This document shows positions 16,266 to 24,465 of a stretch of 64,000 nt of DNA, piece after piece (the stretch's first letter is position 1; every line of letters begins with the position of its first letter). The notes below the pieces were generated by a model. It was not told where the DNA came from. It saw nothing but the letters and a program-made list of their open reading frames with translations, and did not search any database. The position numbers were made by a program, and so were the translations under genes. Source of the stretch: CAWFNW01 sp963817405 (GTDB lineage Bacteria > Actinomycetota > Coriobacteriia > Anaerosomatales > Anaerosomataceae). The stretch lies in contig CAWFNW010000003.1 in the NCBI GenBank assembly GCA_963817405.1, forward strand, positions 248,001 to 312,000, given 5' to 3'.

Positions 16266-17045
16266 TCACAGCGTGCAGACCACTGCGCCGCTCTGGGAGG
16301 CCACGAGCACATCCGCTTCCAGTCCCAGCTGCCGCGTCGTCTCCTTGAGCGTCCGTCGCGCGAGATGGGGCTGGTTGTTCTGCTCGGAGAGATGCAGACC
16401 CACGAGCGTGCCCAAGGTGTCGCTCGCCAGCCGTTGGAGTGCGCCTGCGGCGCTGGCGTTCGACAGGTGGCCAACGTCCGAGCGGATGCGCTGCTTGAGG
16501 AAGTGCGGGTAGGGCCCGTACTCGAGCATGTCGAGGTCGTGGTTCGCCTCCAAGCCAAGCACCCGGCAGCCGGGGAGCACGTCCCATGCCTCGGCCGTGA
16601 GTACCCCGGTGTCGGTGGCGATGCCGATCGTCCCCCGGTGAGTGGTGAACGTGTAGCCGACCGGCTCTGCGGCATCGTGCGACGTCCGGAACACGATGAC
16701 CTCGAGCCCGGCGAGCGAAAGCGTGTCGCCATTCCTCAACGCGACCACCTCAGGGACATCGGCGAGCGCAGAGCGGGCGCGGCCCACAGTCCCTCGCGTG
16801 GCGAACACGGGGATGCCGAGGCGCCGTGCGATCACACGCGCACCGCAGACGTGGTCCGTGTGCTCGTGGGTGAGCAGCAACGCCTCGATGCGGATGTCCT
16901 CAAGGCCGGCATCGGCGATACGGCGCAGTGCCTCTCGGGCCGAGAGGCCGCAGTCCACCAGCACGCCGCGACCGTGGGAGTGCACGAGCGTACAGTTGCC
17001 CCGAGAGCCTGATGCGAGGAACGCAACGCCAACGGCGCCATCCAT
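16266..17045 (-). CDS. YycJ/WalJ-type metallo-beta-lactamase-fold hydrolase
   Basis: A 259-residue MBL-fold protein. It starts with the family-typical VAFLASGSRGNCTLV and carries the metal motif THEHTDH and downstream metal residues (SHDAAEPVGY, TDTG, LEANHD, GHLSN). YycJ/WalJ-like members are hydrolases, probably nucleases, linked in Firmicutes to the WalRK cell-wall system. Start ATG 17045 is chosen because family members begin right before this beta-strand and AGGCGG precedes it; ATG 17108 is an alternative, seven bases after a TACAAT -10-like hexamer, which would make a leaderless message. The small protein gene at 16014 may be in the same transcript. Confidence 0.8.
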   Translation of the reverse strand: MDGAVGVAFLASGSRGNCTLVHSHGRGVLVDCGLSAREALRRIADAGLEDIRIEALLLTHEHTDHVCGARVIARRLGIPVFATRGTVGRARSALADVPEVVALRNGDTLSLAGLEVIVFRTSHDAAEPVGYTFTTHRGTIGIATDTGVLTAEAWDVLPGCRVLGLEANHDLDMLEYGPYPHFLKQRIRSDVGHLSNASAAGALQRLASDTLGTLVGLHLSEQNNQPHLARRTLKETTRQLGLEADVLVASQSGAVVCTL

Positions 17046-17274
17046 CGACGCGCCGCCTGCGGTCGCGAGGGGAGGGTGGCCTGTCGCGGCAGCGTGGGTG
17101 CTAGTCATGCGGCCGATTGTACCGCTCCGGCGTGACGTGAGCGGACCGCCTTCGGCAACGACGCTCCGTCCACGCGTGCGCCTGCGGCTGCGCCCACCCG
17201 GCCTGGCTCGACTTGTCTGCCGAAATCTGGTGATAATCACTCGAAGCCAACGACAATGAGAAGGGGCGGTCACC

Positions 17275-17643
17275 ATGAGCGCGTCCCGCTGGTCTCTGCG
17301 GAACATCTACCTGTACCTCGTCTGTCTGATCACGCTCATCATGGTGATCGTTGGTGCCGCACAGGCGGTGCGGAGCGCGGTCGAGCTGCTCTACCCGGAC
17401 CCCGTCGGGACGGTCGCCGGAAAGGTGCCCACCGACGACAGCGGCAAGCCGATCTACAGCGAAGAGGAGTGGAAGCGCCAGCAGGAGGCCGGCAAGGAGT
17501 CCCAGCGCCGGTACGCCGTCCTCTCGCTCGTGAGCAGCTTGGCGTTCGTGCTCATCGCCGGACCCGTGTACGTCTACCATTGGCGCAAGATCGAGATCGA
17601 GAAGGCCGAGCCGCCCAAACCAGCCGGACTCGCGAGCGCATGA
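17275..17643 (+). CDS. Two-helix membrane protein, tandem paralogue A
   Basis: A 122-residue protein with two membrane helices: LRNIYLYLVCLITLIMVIVG near the N-terminus and VLSLVSSLAFVLIAGPVYVYHW near the C-terminus, joined by a charged loop of about 55 residues (SGKPIYSEEEWKRQQE). It is a clear paralogue of the next gene; the helices are nearly identical while the loop has diverged. No function is recognised; the pattern recalls DUF5671-type proteins. ATG 17275 follows AAGGGGCGG. A TGATAAT-containing -10-like site lies at 17231-17237. Confidence 0.75.
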   Translation: MSASRWSLRNIYLYLVCLITLIMVIVGAAQAVRSAVELLYPDPVGTVAGKVPTDDSGKPIYSEEEWKRQQEAGKESQRRYAVLSLVSSLAFVLIAGPVYVYHWRKIEIEKAEPPKPAGLASA

Positions 17644-17710
17644 GGTTGCTGCGCACGCCCGTCGACGGCAATCGCCCGTTCGGTTCACGCTCTGAGAGAG
17701 GCGGTGCATC

Positions 17711-18079
17711 ATGGCCGAGTCGCGCTGGTCACTGCGGAACATCTACCTGTACCTGGTCTGCCTGATCACGCTCATTATGGTGATCGTAGGCGCTGCGACG
17801 GCGGTCAGGAGCGTTGTCGAGCTCGCGTATCCCGACCCCTACTACGGAGGCATCTACTCCGAGCCCGTGCCCATCGAAAAGGGCGGTAGCACCGGCAATC
17901 TCACCGCCGAGGAGCGTGCCGAGCAGGAGCGACTGGCCAAGGCACAGTCCACCCGCCAGGGCGTCCTAAGCCTCGTGGGGAACTTGGCGATGGTCTTCAT
18001 CGCCGGTCCGCTCTACATCTACCACTGGCGCAAGATCGAGACCGAGCTGGCAACAGCCGAGCCCATCCCCGCTGCATGA
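17711..18079 (+). CDS. Two-helix membrane protein, tandem paralogue B
   Basis: Also 122 residues, duplicated from the preceding gene: same N-terminal helix (WSLRNIYLYLVCLITLIMVIVGAA), same C-terminal YHWRKIE end, with a different central loop (YYGGIYSEPVPIEKGG). ATG 17711 follows GAGAGAGGCGG. The two may form a hetero-oligomer in the membrane. Function unknown. Confidence 0.75.
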   Translation: MAESRWSLRNIYLYLVCLITLIMVIVGAATAVRSVVELAYPDPYYGGIYSEPVPIEKGGSTGNLTAEERAEQERLAKAQSTRQGVLSLVGNLAMVFIAGPLYIYHWRKIETELATAEPIPAA

Positions 18080-18154
18080 CGTTCGGCCGGTGCGCTCGGA
18101 GCGCCGAAGCGGGTATGTTCAGTGCATGCCGGTTCTGAGGACGAGGAGGACCCT

Positions 18155-18400
18155 GTGTCTGTCATGGTCTACGCGCTTTCCACCTGCCCGTACTGCCGCA
18201 TGACGCGCACGTACCTCGATGACAACGACGTCGAGTACGACGCCCTCGAAGTCGATCTTCTCGAGGGCCAGGAGCGTGACGATGCAATCGCCGAGGTGAA
18301 GCGTCTCTCCGGTGGCACGTCGTTCCCGGTGGTGGTCATCGACGACGAGGTGATCGTCGGGTTCAACAAGAAGCGCATCAAGGAGCTGCTGGAGCTGTGA
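18155..18400 (+). CDS. Glutaredoxin family protein
   Basis: An 81-residue thioredoxin-fold protein with the CPYC dithiol site (Cys 11 and 14) and the glutathione/cis-Pro loop GGTSFPVVVIDDEVIVGFNKKRI. Members reduce disulfides; NrdH-like and UXX-star-type small redoxins look alike. GTG 18155 follows GAGGAGGACCC; its stop overlaps the GTG of the FTR-Rieske gene, so the two are translated together and likely work as an electron relay. Confidence 0.88.
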   Translation: MSVMVYALSTCPYCRMTRTYLDDNDVEYDALEVDLLEGQERDDAIAEVKRLSGGTSFPVVVIDDEVIVGFNKKRIKELLEL

Positions 18401-19068
18401 GCGAGAGCACTCGACCGGTCAGGCGGCGCTTCAAGCCAGGCACGACGATCGGCGACCTCAAAGCCTACATGACACCGTTCGCCGACCGGCTCGGCTACAA
18501 GTTCAACACCGATGAGGGGTTCGTCGACGAGGTCCTGAAGTCCGAGATCGAGATTCTCGACGCGACCGGTGACGTGTACTGCCCGTGTCGCGTTCGAACC
18601 GGCGATCCCAAGGAAGACCTCAAGATCGTCTGCCCGTGCATCCCGTTCTACCTCGATCAGTTCGCGGGCATCCGAAAGTGCTGGTGCGGTCTGTTCATCC
18701 TCCGCGCCGTCGAGGACGGGACCGAGCTCCTCGGGGTCATAGAGGAGCCGAGTGGGGCCGTCGACGTTCCGGTCTTCCGCGTCGATGACCTCCCGTCGGG
18801 TCAGATTCGGCACGTCAAGATCGGTCGGGCAGACATCGCCGTCGCGCGCGTGGGCGAAGAGTTCTTCGCCGTTGGGAACGTGTGCCGGCACGCGTTCGCG
18901 CCCTTGTCCGAGGGCTTCATGGACGGCTACCACGTCATGTGCCCGTGGCACGGCTGGCGCTACGACGTCCGAGATGGCACGACGGATCACCCGGATGCCG
19001 ACGTTCGCGCCTACCCGACCGTCGTGAATGGCGAGGACGTGTATGTGACCATCGGGCTGCATGGATGA
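18397..19068 (+). CDS. Ferredoxin:thioredoxin reductase catalytic domain fused to Rieske domain
   Basis: A 223-residue fusion. Residues about 15-110 are an FTR catalytic-chain domain with the three Cys pairs CPC (62-64), CPC (79-81) and CWC (95-97), which bind a 4Fe-4S cluster and a redox disulfide. Residues about 125-220 are a Rieske domain with CRH (163-165) and CPWH (182-185) ligating a 2Fe-2S cluster. FTR takes single electrons from ferredoxin and reduces a thioredoxin; the partner here is probably the overlapping glutaredoxin. The Rieske part may replace or assist ferredoxin. GTG 18397 overlaps the glutaredoxin stop. Confidence 0.88.
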   Translation: MSESTRPVRRRFKPGTTIGDLKAYMTPFADRLGYKFNTDEGFVDEVLKSEIEILDATGDVYCPCRVRTGDPKEDLKIVCPCIPFYLDQFAGIRKCWCGLFILRAVEDGTELLGVIEEPSGAVDVPVFRVDDLPSGQIRHVKIGRADIAVARVGEEFFAVGNVCRHAFAPLSEGFMDGYHVMCPWHGWRYDVRDGTTDHPDADVRAYPTVVNGEDVYVTIGLHG

Positions 19069-19108
19069 CGTATACATTTCAGTAACATTGCCATCTGATG
19101 AATGAATA

Positions 19109-19140
19109 GAGCCGCCTTGCGTATCAATCGCGGGCGGCTC
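19109..19140 (+). terminator. Hairpin after the FTR-Rieske gene
   Basis: GAGCCGCC (19109-19116) pairs with GGCGGCTC (19133-19140). No T-tract follows; it may stop or process the redox transcript. Confidence 0.45.
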
Positions 19141-19180
19141 CGTACATTCATCGCGATAGCTGTTGCATAGAGCGACGGTG

Positions 19181-19189
19181 TGATACATT
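19181..19189 (+). promoter_or_regulatory. Extended -10 promoter of livK
   Basis: TGATACATT (TG at 19181, TACATT at 19184-19189) about 80 bases before the livK ATG; the -35 region is poor. Confidence 0.35.
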
Positions 19190-19267
19190 TCGACAATCTC
19201 AGGCGGAGCGTGGGCGGGCCGAGCGGCCAGCTACGCGAATCAAGCGGTGCGTTCAAAGGAGGACTGC

Positions 19268-20464
19268 ATGATCAGCAAGCACAGGCGGCTCGTGGCGCTG
19301 ATCGCCCTCGTCGCGTCCCTGGCCCTCGTGGTCACGGGTTGCGCCAAGAGCGGTTCAGGCGGCGGCAGCACGGGCAAGACCGAGGTCAAGATCGGCGTTA
19401 GCTCGCCGTTCACCGGCGACGTTGCCGCCCTCGGTCTTGGTATCAAGAACGGCGCGACGCTCGCGATCGACAAGGCCAACGCGGATCCCAAGATCCAAGA
19501 GTTGGGTATCAGCATCTCGGGTCTCTTCGTAGATGACGCGGCCGACCCCAAGACGGGCGTCAATGCGGCAACGCAGATGACCTCGGACAGCAAGGTCATC
19601 GGTGTCGTCGCCCACCTGAACTCGGGCGTTTCGATTCCGACGTCGGCGAAGTACAACGAAGCCGGCATTGTCCAGATCTCCCCGGCATCCACGAATCCCA
19701 AGCTCACGCAGCAGGGCTTCAAGAACGTCTTCCGCGTGTGCACGATCGACACCGTGCAGGGCTCGTTCGCCGGCGACTTCGCCATCGACAAGCTCGGCGC
19801 GAAGACTGTTGCCGTCATCAGCGACTCCACGCCGTACGGCGACGGCCTCGCTGACGAGTTCGCCAAGCAGTTCCAGGCTCGCGGCGGCAACGTGCTGTCG
19901 CGCGACAAGATCCAGCTGAAGGACCAGGACTTCAAGGCGCTCGTCACCAAGATCCAGGGCCTCAACCCGGACATGATCTACTTCGGCGGTATGTACACCG
20001 AGGCTGCGCTCGTCTCCAAGCAGTCCAAGGAAGCCGGCCTGAGGGTTCCGGTCATGGGCGGCGACGGTCTCTACACGCAGCAGTTCATCGACATCGGCGG
20101 CGCGGCCAACACCGAGGGCGACTACGCCACGTCGGTCGGCCTCCCGCTCGAGCTGCAGCCAAAGGGCCAGCAGTTCAAGACCGACTTCGAGGCCAAGTTC
20201 CCTGGTACCGCGATCGAGGCGTACGACACGTACGCCTACGACGCAACCATGGTCATCGTCGAGGCCATCAAGAAGGTCGCCGCTGATCTCGGCGCGGACA
20301 AGCTCACCACGCCGGCCGGCAAGCAGGCCATCATCGACGCCGTCGCCAAGACCAACTACGACGGCATTACCGGCAAGGTCTCCTTTGACCAGTTCGGTGA
20401 CACCACCAACAAGGCCATCACGACGTACGTCGTCAAGGGTGGCAAGTTCGTCCCGTACGAGTAA
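19268..20464 (+). CDS. livK: Branched-chain amino acid ABC transporter binding lipoprotein
   Basis: A 398-residue type I binding protein (peripla_BP_6). The signal peptide ends in the lipobox LVVTGC. The mature protein has the family blocks EVKIGVSSPFTGDVAALG, VIGVVAHLNSGVSIPTS and NVFRVCTIDTVQG. It delivers a ligand, probably leucine/isoleucine/valine, to LivHM; related systems also take amides or urea. ATG 19268 follows AAAGGAGG; a start at 19247 lacks a site. It is followed by a strong hairpin and livHMGF. Confidence 0.88.
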   Translation: MISKHRRLVALIALVASLALVVTGCAKSGSGGGSTGKTEVKIGVSSPFTGDVAALGLGIKNGATLAIDKANADPKIQELGISISGLFVDDAADPKTGVNAATQMTSDSKVIGVVAHLNSGVSIPTSAKYNEAGIVQISPASTNPKLTQQGFKNVFRVCTIDTVQGSFAGDFAIDKLGAKTVAVISDSTPYGDGLADEFAKQFQARGGNVLSRDKIQLKDQDFKALVTKIQGLNPDMIYFGGMYTEAALVSKQSKEAGLRVPVMGGDGLYTQQFIDIGGAANTEGDYATSVGLPLELQPKGQQFKTDFEAKFPGTAIEAYDTYAYDATMVIVEAIKKVAADLGADKLTTPAGKQAIIDAVAKTNYDGITGKVSFDQFGDTTNKAITTYVVKGGKFVPYE

Positions 20465-20495
20465 GCCCATTTCGCGCCACGGGTAGTACTGCGTG

Positions 20496-20530
20496 GGCCC
20501 GGGCGGAGGCGACAAGCCCCCGCCCGGGCC
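20496..20530 (+). terminator. Strong hairpin between livK and livH
   Basis: GGCCCGGGCGG (20496-20506) pairs perfectly with CCGCCCGGGCC (20520-20530). No T-tract. It probably stabilises the livK message or reduces read-through, giving more binding protein than permease. Confidence 0.6.
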
Positions 20531-20609
20531 TCCCGTAGGCCCCGTCTGGCGGTAGGGACGCATGCTGCACGTGAGGCGTGCTCCCGCATGACCAGTGGAT
20601 GGAGCGACG

Positions 20610-21623
20610 GTGAGCTTCGACATAGGCGCTATCCCGCAGCAACTCGTCAACGGCGTGACGCTTGGGGGCATGTACGCCCTCGTCGCGCTCGGCTATACAC
20701 TCGTCTACGGCATCCTGCTGATGATCAACTTCGCGCACAGCGAGATGTTCATGGCGGGTGCGTATTTCGGTCTTCTCTACTTGAACATCCTCAGCAAGGT
20801 CAGCTTCTTCACCTCGGGCGCCATCGGGCTGATCCTGCTGTATCTCCTCACAATCCTGCTTGCGGCGATCTCGACCGGCATTCTGGGCGTACTGATCGAG
20901 CGGTTCGCGTATCGCCCGCTCAGACACGCGCCCCGGCTGGCGCCGCTCATCTCGGCCATCGGCGTATCGTTGTTCCTGCAGAATGCGGCGCTCCTATGGA
21001 TCACGTCGCGATCGATACCGTTCCCGGTGAAGTTCCCGGTGTTCCAGTACACGCTCGCGCGCGACGGCGCCGGGCAGCTCAAGGTCATCGCGCTCGGTGC
21101 TGCCGAGACGCTCGCTGAACGACTCGGCGACGGCGCCCACTCCCTCGTCCAGATGAGCACGCTTCAGGTGATGATCGTCGTCGTGACGATCCTGCTCCTG
21201 CTGATTCTCGACACGTTCGTGTCGAAGACGAAGCTCGGCAAGGCGATGCGGGCGACGTCGCAGGACCGCGAGGCCGCTGGACTCATGGGCGTGAACATCA
21301 ACAGTATCATCGCGCTGACGTTCTTCATTGGTCCGGCGCTCGGTGGTGTTGCGGGCATCTTCTCCGGCATGTACTACGGCAACATCAAGTACAACATGGG
21401 CTTCATCCCGGGCATGAAGTCCTTCACTGCCGCCGTGCTTGGCGGCATCGGCAACCTGCGCGGCGCGATGCTCGGCGGGTTTGCCCTCGGCATGGTCGAG
21501 GCGCTCGCGTCGGGCTTCATCTCCACCGCTTACAAGGACGTCATCGCGTTCGTCATCCTGATCCTCGTCCTGATCTTCCGTCCGGGCGGTCTGCTCGGCG
21601 AGTCCGTCGTAGAGAAGGTGTAG
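20610..21623 (+). CDS. livH: Branched-chain amino acid ABC permease LivH
   Basis: A 337-residue permease with eight or more helices. The family blocks are NGVTLGGMYALVALGYTLVYGI, MINFAHSEMFMAGAY, ATSQDREAAGLMGVN and AVLGGIGNLRGAMLGG. It forms the channel with LivM. GTG 20610 follows GGAG; the GTG at 20595 has no ribosome site. LivM follows after three bases. Confidence 0.88.
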   Translation: MSFDIGAIPQQLVNGVTLGGMYALVALGYTLVYGILLMINFAHSEMFMAGAYFGLLYLNILSKVSFFTSGAIGLILLYLLTILLAAISTGILGVLIERFAYRPLRHAPRLAPLISAIGVSLFLQNAALLWITSRSIPFPVKFPVFQYTLARDGAGQLKVIALGAAETLAERLGDGAHSLVQMSTLQVMIVVVTILLLLILDTFVSKTKLGKAMRATSQDREAAGLMGVNINSIIALTFFIGPALGGVAGIFSGMYYGNIKYNMGFIPGMKSFTAAVLGGIGNLRGAMLGGFALGMVEALASGFISTAYKDVIAFVILILVLIFRPGGLLGESVVEKV

Positions 21624-21626
21624 CCG

Positions 21627-22829
21627 ATGGGCGGCAGCAAGATAGACCTCAGGACGAGCGTCGAGAGTGGCAAGCTGACGACGAAGAAGATCGCGCTCTA
21701 TGCGCTGATCGCGCTCTTCGTCGTCGCGACGCCGATCTACTTCCAGTCCACGGGCAACCTGTTCATGGTTCGCATCTTCGCGCTCGTCGGGATCTACGTG
21801 ATTCTCGCGCTCGGCCTCAACATCGTCGTCGGCTACGCCGGCCTGCTCGACTTGGGGTACGTGGCGTTCTACGGCATGGGGGCCTACGCGGGCGTGCTCC
21901 TGGGCTATGCGTTCCAGCAGTTCGTCGGCGGGCCCGATTCAGCGCTCGCACCTCTGTCGTACTGGGCGCTTATCCTGCCTGCGGCGCTTGCTGGCGCCGT
22001 GACGGGCATCGCGCTCGGCACGCCGGTATTGCGCCTGCGCGGTGACTACCTCGCCATCGTCACGCTCGGCTTCGGCGAGATCGTGCGTATCGCGCTCCAG
22101 AACAACATCTTCGGCCTCACCAACGGCGCAGCGGGCCTTCCCCGCGTCGGCGAGTTCATTGTCCCGGCGGCCGGCCAGAAGTGGGCGTGGCTGCATCTCA
22201 GCACGGGAACGTTCACCTTCTCGAAGGACCTCTACTGGTACTTCGTGATCGTGCTGCTCTGTCTGTTCACGATCTTCATCATCCGCAGGCTCGACAACTC
22301 GCGGCTGGGCCGCGCGTGGGTCGCGATGCGCGAGGACGAGGTGGCGGCGGCCTCTACCGGCATCAACATCATGCAGACCAAGCTCTGGGCGTTCGCGCTC
22401 GGCGCCGTCTGGGGTGGCATTGCCGGCATCACGTACGCCTACTGGGTCGGCTTCATCAGCCCCGAGTCGTTCAACTTCATGGAGTCGGTGCTGATCGTCT
22501 GCATGGTCGTCCTCGGCGGTATGGGCTCGATTCCCGGCGCGATCATCGGCGCGATCATCATCGCCGGTCTTCCCGAGGTCATCCGCGGACTCGCTCAGTC
22601 CGACCTGTTCTCAGGGTTCATCACGCCCGAGCTGGGCGCGCGGATCGGCGACTATCGCTTCCTGATCTTCGGCGGCTTGATGGTCGTCATGATGGCGCTC
22701 AGACCGCAGGGCATCATGCCCTCCAAGCGGCGAGCGCGTGAGCTCACCGCCGACGAGGCCATCGTCGAAGAAGAGAACGAGCAGATCTGGGAAGTCGAGC
22801 ACAAGACGGAGACCCCGCACTCGCTCTGA
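21627..22829 (+). CDS. livM: Branched-chain amino acid ABC permease LivM
   Basis: A 400-residue permease with the LivM blocks GLNIVVGYAGLLDLGYVAFYGMGAY, LRLRGDYLAIVTLGFGEI, TNGAAGLP and VVLGGMGSIPGAIIGA. A soluble acidic tail of about 35 residues ends the protein. Pairs with LivH. Spacing to livG is 23 bases with an AGAGGAAAGG site. Confidence 0.88.
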   Translation: MGGSKIDLRTSVESGKLTTKKIALYALIALFVVATPIYFQSTGNLFMVRIFALVGIYVILALGLNIVVGYAGLLDLGYVAFYGMGAYAGVLLGYAFQQFVGGPDSALAPLSYWALILPAALAGAVTGIALGTPVLRLRGDYLAIVTLGFGEIVRIALQNNIFGLTNGAAGLPRVGEFIVPAAGQKWAWLHLSTGTFTFSKDLYWYFVIVLLCLFTIFIIRRLDNSRLGRAWVAMREDEVAAASTGINIMQTKLWAFALGAVWGGIAGITYAYWVGFISPESFNFMESVLIVCMVVLGGMGSIPGAIIGAIIIAGLPEVIRGLAQSDLFSGFITPELGARIGDYRFLIFGGLMVVMMALRPQGIMPSKRRARELTADEAIVEEENEQIWEVEHKTETPHSL

Positions 22830-22852
22830 GGCCGAGAGGAAAGGCCGATACC

Positions 22853-23644
22853 ATGGCACGAATCATCGAAGCATCGAAGGTCACGATGCAGTTCGGCGGC
22901 CTCAAGGCTCTGAGCGACATCGACCTTCACATAGACGAAGGCGAGATCCTTGCACTCATCGGGCCCAACGGCGCGGGCAAGACGACGTTCTTCAACCTGA
23001 TGACCGGCATCTACCAGCCCACCGAGGGCTCGGTCACCTTCGTCGGCGAGTCGCTGGCGGGCAAGAAGCCGCACACGATCTGCCGGATGGGGATCGCGCG
23101 GACCTTCCAGAACATCCGCCTGTTCCAGAACATGACGACGCTCGAGAACTGCATGGTTGGACGGCACACGCGGAGCGCGGCAGGACCCCTGCACGCGGTG
23201 CTCCACACGCCGAAGTTCAAGCGCGAGGAGCAGCACGTCGTCGACGAAGCGCTCAAGTACCTGCGCTTCGTGGGTCTGGGCGACAAGGCGAACGAGCTCG
23301 CCAAGAACCTTCCGTACGGCGCCCAGCGCCGTCTGGAGATCGGTCGCGCGCTCGCGACCGAGCCCAAGCTGCTCTTGCTCGACGAGCCGGCGGCCGGCAT
23401 GAACCCGCAGGAGAGCCACGAGCTCACCAAGCTCGTCGGGCGCGTCCGCGACACAGGCGTGACCGTGTTCCTCATCGAGCATGACATGAAGGTCGTCATG
23501 GACATCGCCGACCGCATCATCGTTCTGGACTTCGGCGAGAAGATCGCCGAGGGCCTACCGATCGAGATCCAGCGCAACCCGAAGGTCATCGAGGCCTACC
23601 TCGGCAAGGGCGCCGAGGCGCTTATGGCCGCGGCGCAGGCGTAG
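22853..23644 (+). CDS. livG: Branched-chain amino acid ABC ATPase LivG
   Basis: A 263-residue ABC ATPase: Walker A GPNGAGKTT, the LivG-specific GIARTFQNIRLF block, the signature in LPYGAQRRLEIGRAL, Walker B LLLLDEPAAGMNP and H-loop IEHDM. The C-terminal extension PKVIEAYLGKGAE is typical of BCA_ABC_TP_C. Works with LivF at the membrane. Confidence 0.9.
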   Translation: MARIIEASKVTMQFGGLKALSDIDLHIDEGEILALIGPNGAGKTTFFNLMTGIYQPTEGSVTFVGESLAGKKPHTICRMGIARTFQNIRLFQNMTTLENCMVGRHTRSAAGPLHAVLHTPKFKREEQHVVDEALKYLRFVGLGDKANELAKNLPYGAQRRLEIGRALATEPKLLLLDEPAAGMNPQESHELTKLVGRVRDTGVTVFLIEHDMKVVMDIADRIIVLDFGEKIAEGLPIEIQRNPKVIEAYLGKGAEALMAAAQA

Positions 23645-23657
23645 GGGGAGGGAACAC

Positions 23658-24365
23658 GTGCTCAAGGTAGAGAACCTCCACACCTTCTACGGCCAGATCG
23701 AGGCCCTCAAGGGGATCAGCATCGAGGTCCACGAGGGCGAGATCGTGACGCTTATCGGGGCGAACGGCGCGGGCAAGTCGACTACGCTCAAGACGCTCTC
23801 GGGCCAGCTCACGCCGAAGATCGGTTCGATCGTCTTCCAGGGCGAGGAGATCCGGGGCATGCCCGCGCACCTCGTGACCGCGAAGGGCATCATCCAGGTT
23901 CCAGAAGGCCGCCGCATCTTCCCGCGCATGACCGTCGAGGAGAACCTCGAGATGGGAGCGTTCCTCAGGAACGACGCGACGGGCATCGAAGAAGACAAGG
24001 CGATGGTGTTCGATCTCTTCCCGCGTTTGAAGGACCGCAAGAGCCAGAAGGGCGGCACGCTTTCCGGTGGGGAGCAGCAGATGCTCGCGATGGGGCGCGG
24101 GCTGATGCCGCGGCCCAAGATGCTGATGCTCGACGAGCCGTCCATGGGCCTGGCGCCCGTCGTCGTCGAGACCATCTTCGAGACCATCGAGCGACTCCAC
24201 CGCGAGGGCATCACGATTCTGCTCGTCGAGCAGAACGCCGCCATGGCGCTGCAGGTTGCGGACCGTGGTTACGTCCTGGAGACTGGTTCGGTCGCGCTCT
24301 CCGGCACCGGCAAGGAGCTTCTGGTGAACGAGCAGGTCCGCAAGACGTATCTCGGCGAGGTATAG
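23658..24365 (+). CDS. livF: Branched-chain amino acid ABC ATPase LivF
   Basis: A 235-residue ABC ATPase with Walker A GANGAGKST, the LivF hallmark IIQVPEGRRIFPRMTVEENLEMG, signature LSGGEQQML, Walker B MLMLDEPSMGLAP and H-loop VEQNA. GTG 23658 follows GGGGGAGGG. Last gene of the liv operon, followed by a hairpin. Confidence 0.9.
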   Translation: MLKVENLHTFYGQIEALKGISIEVHEGEIVTLIGANGAGKSTTLKTLSGQLTPKIGSIVFQGEEIRGMPAHLVTAKGIIQVPEGRRIFPRMTVEENLEMGAFLRNDATGIEEDKAMVFDLFPRLKDRKSQKGGTLSGGEQQMLAMGRGLMPRPKMLMLDEPSMGLAPVVVETIFETIERLHREGITILLVEQNAAMALQVADRGYVLETGSVALSGTGKELLVNEQVRKTYLGEV

Positions 24366-24402
24366 GCACCCGCCCGCACGAGGACTACACTCACCACGTG
24401 TC

Positions 24403-24439
24403 AAACGCCCGGCCCGCCTCAACGGCGTTCCGGGCGTTT
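24403..24439. terminator. Convergent terminator hairpin after livF
   Basis: AAACGCCCGG (24403-24412) pairs with CCGGGCGTTT (24430-24439). The A/T ends give it a short T-run in both directions, fitting a bidirectional terminator between livF and the NADH dehydrogenase-like gene. Confidence 0.6.
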
Positions 24440-24465
24440 GCGTGCGTGACGTTCGATGTGCTCGC

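Noticed and set aside
20496..20530. The livK-livH hairpin as the end of the operon
   Set aside because: livHMGF follow in order with no separate promoter visible and no T-tract after the stem, so partial attenuation or mRNA stabilisation is more likely.
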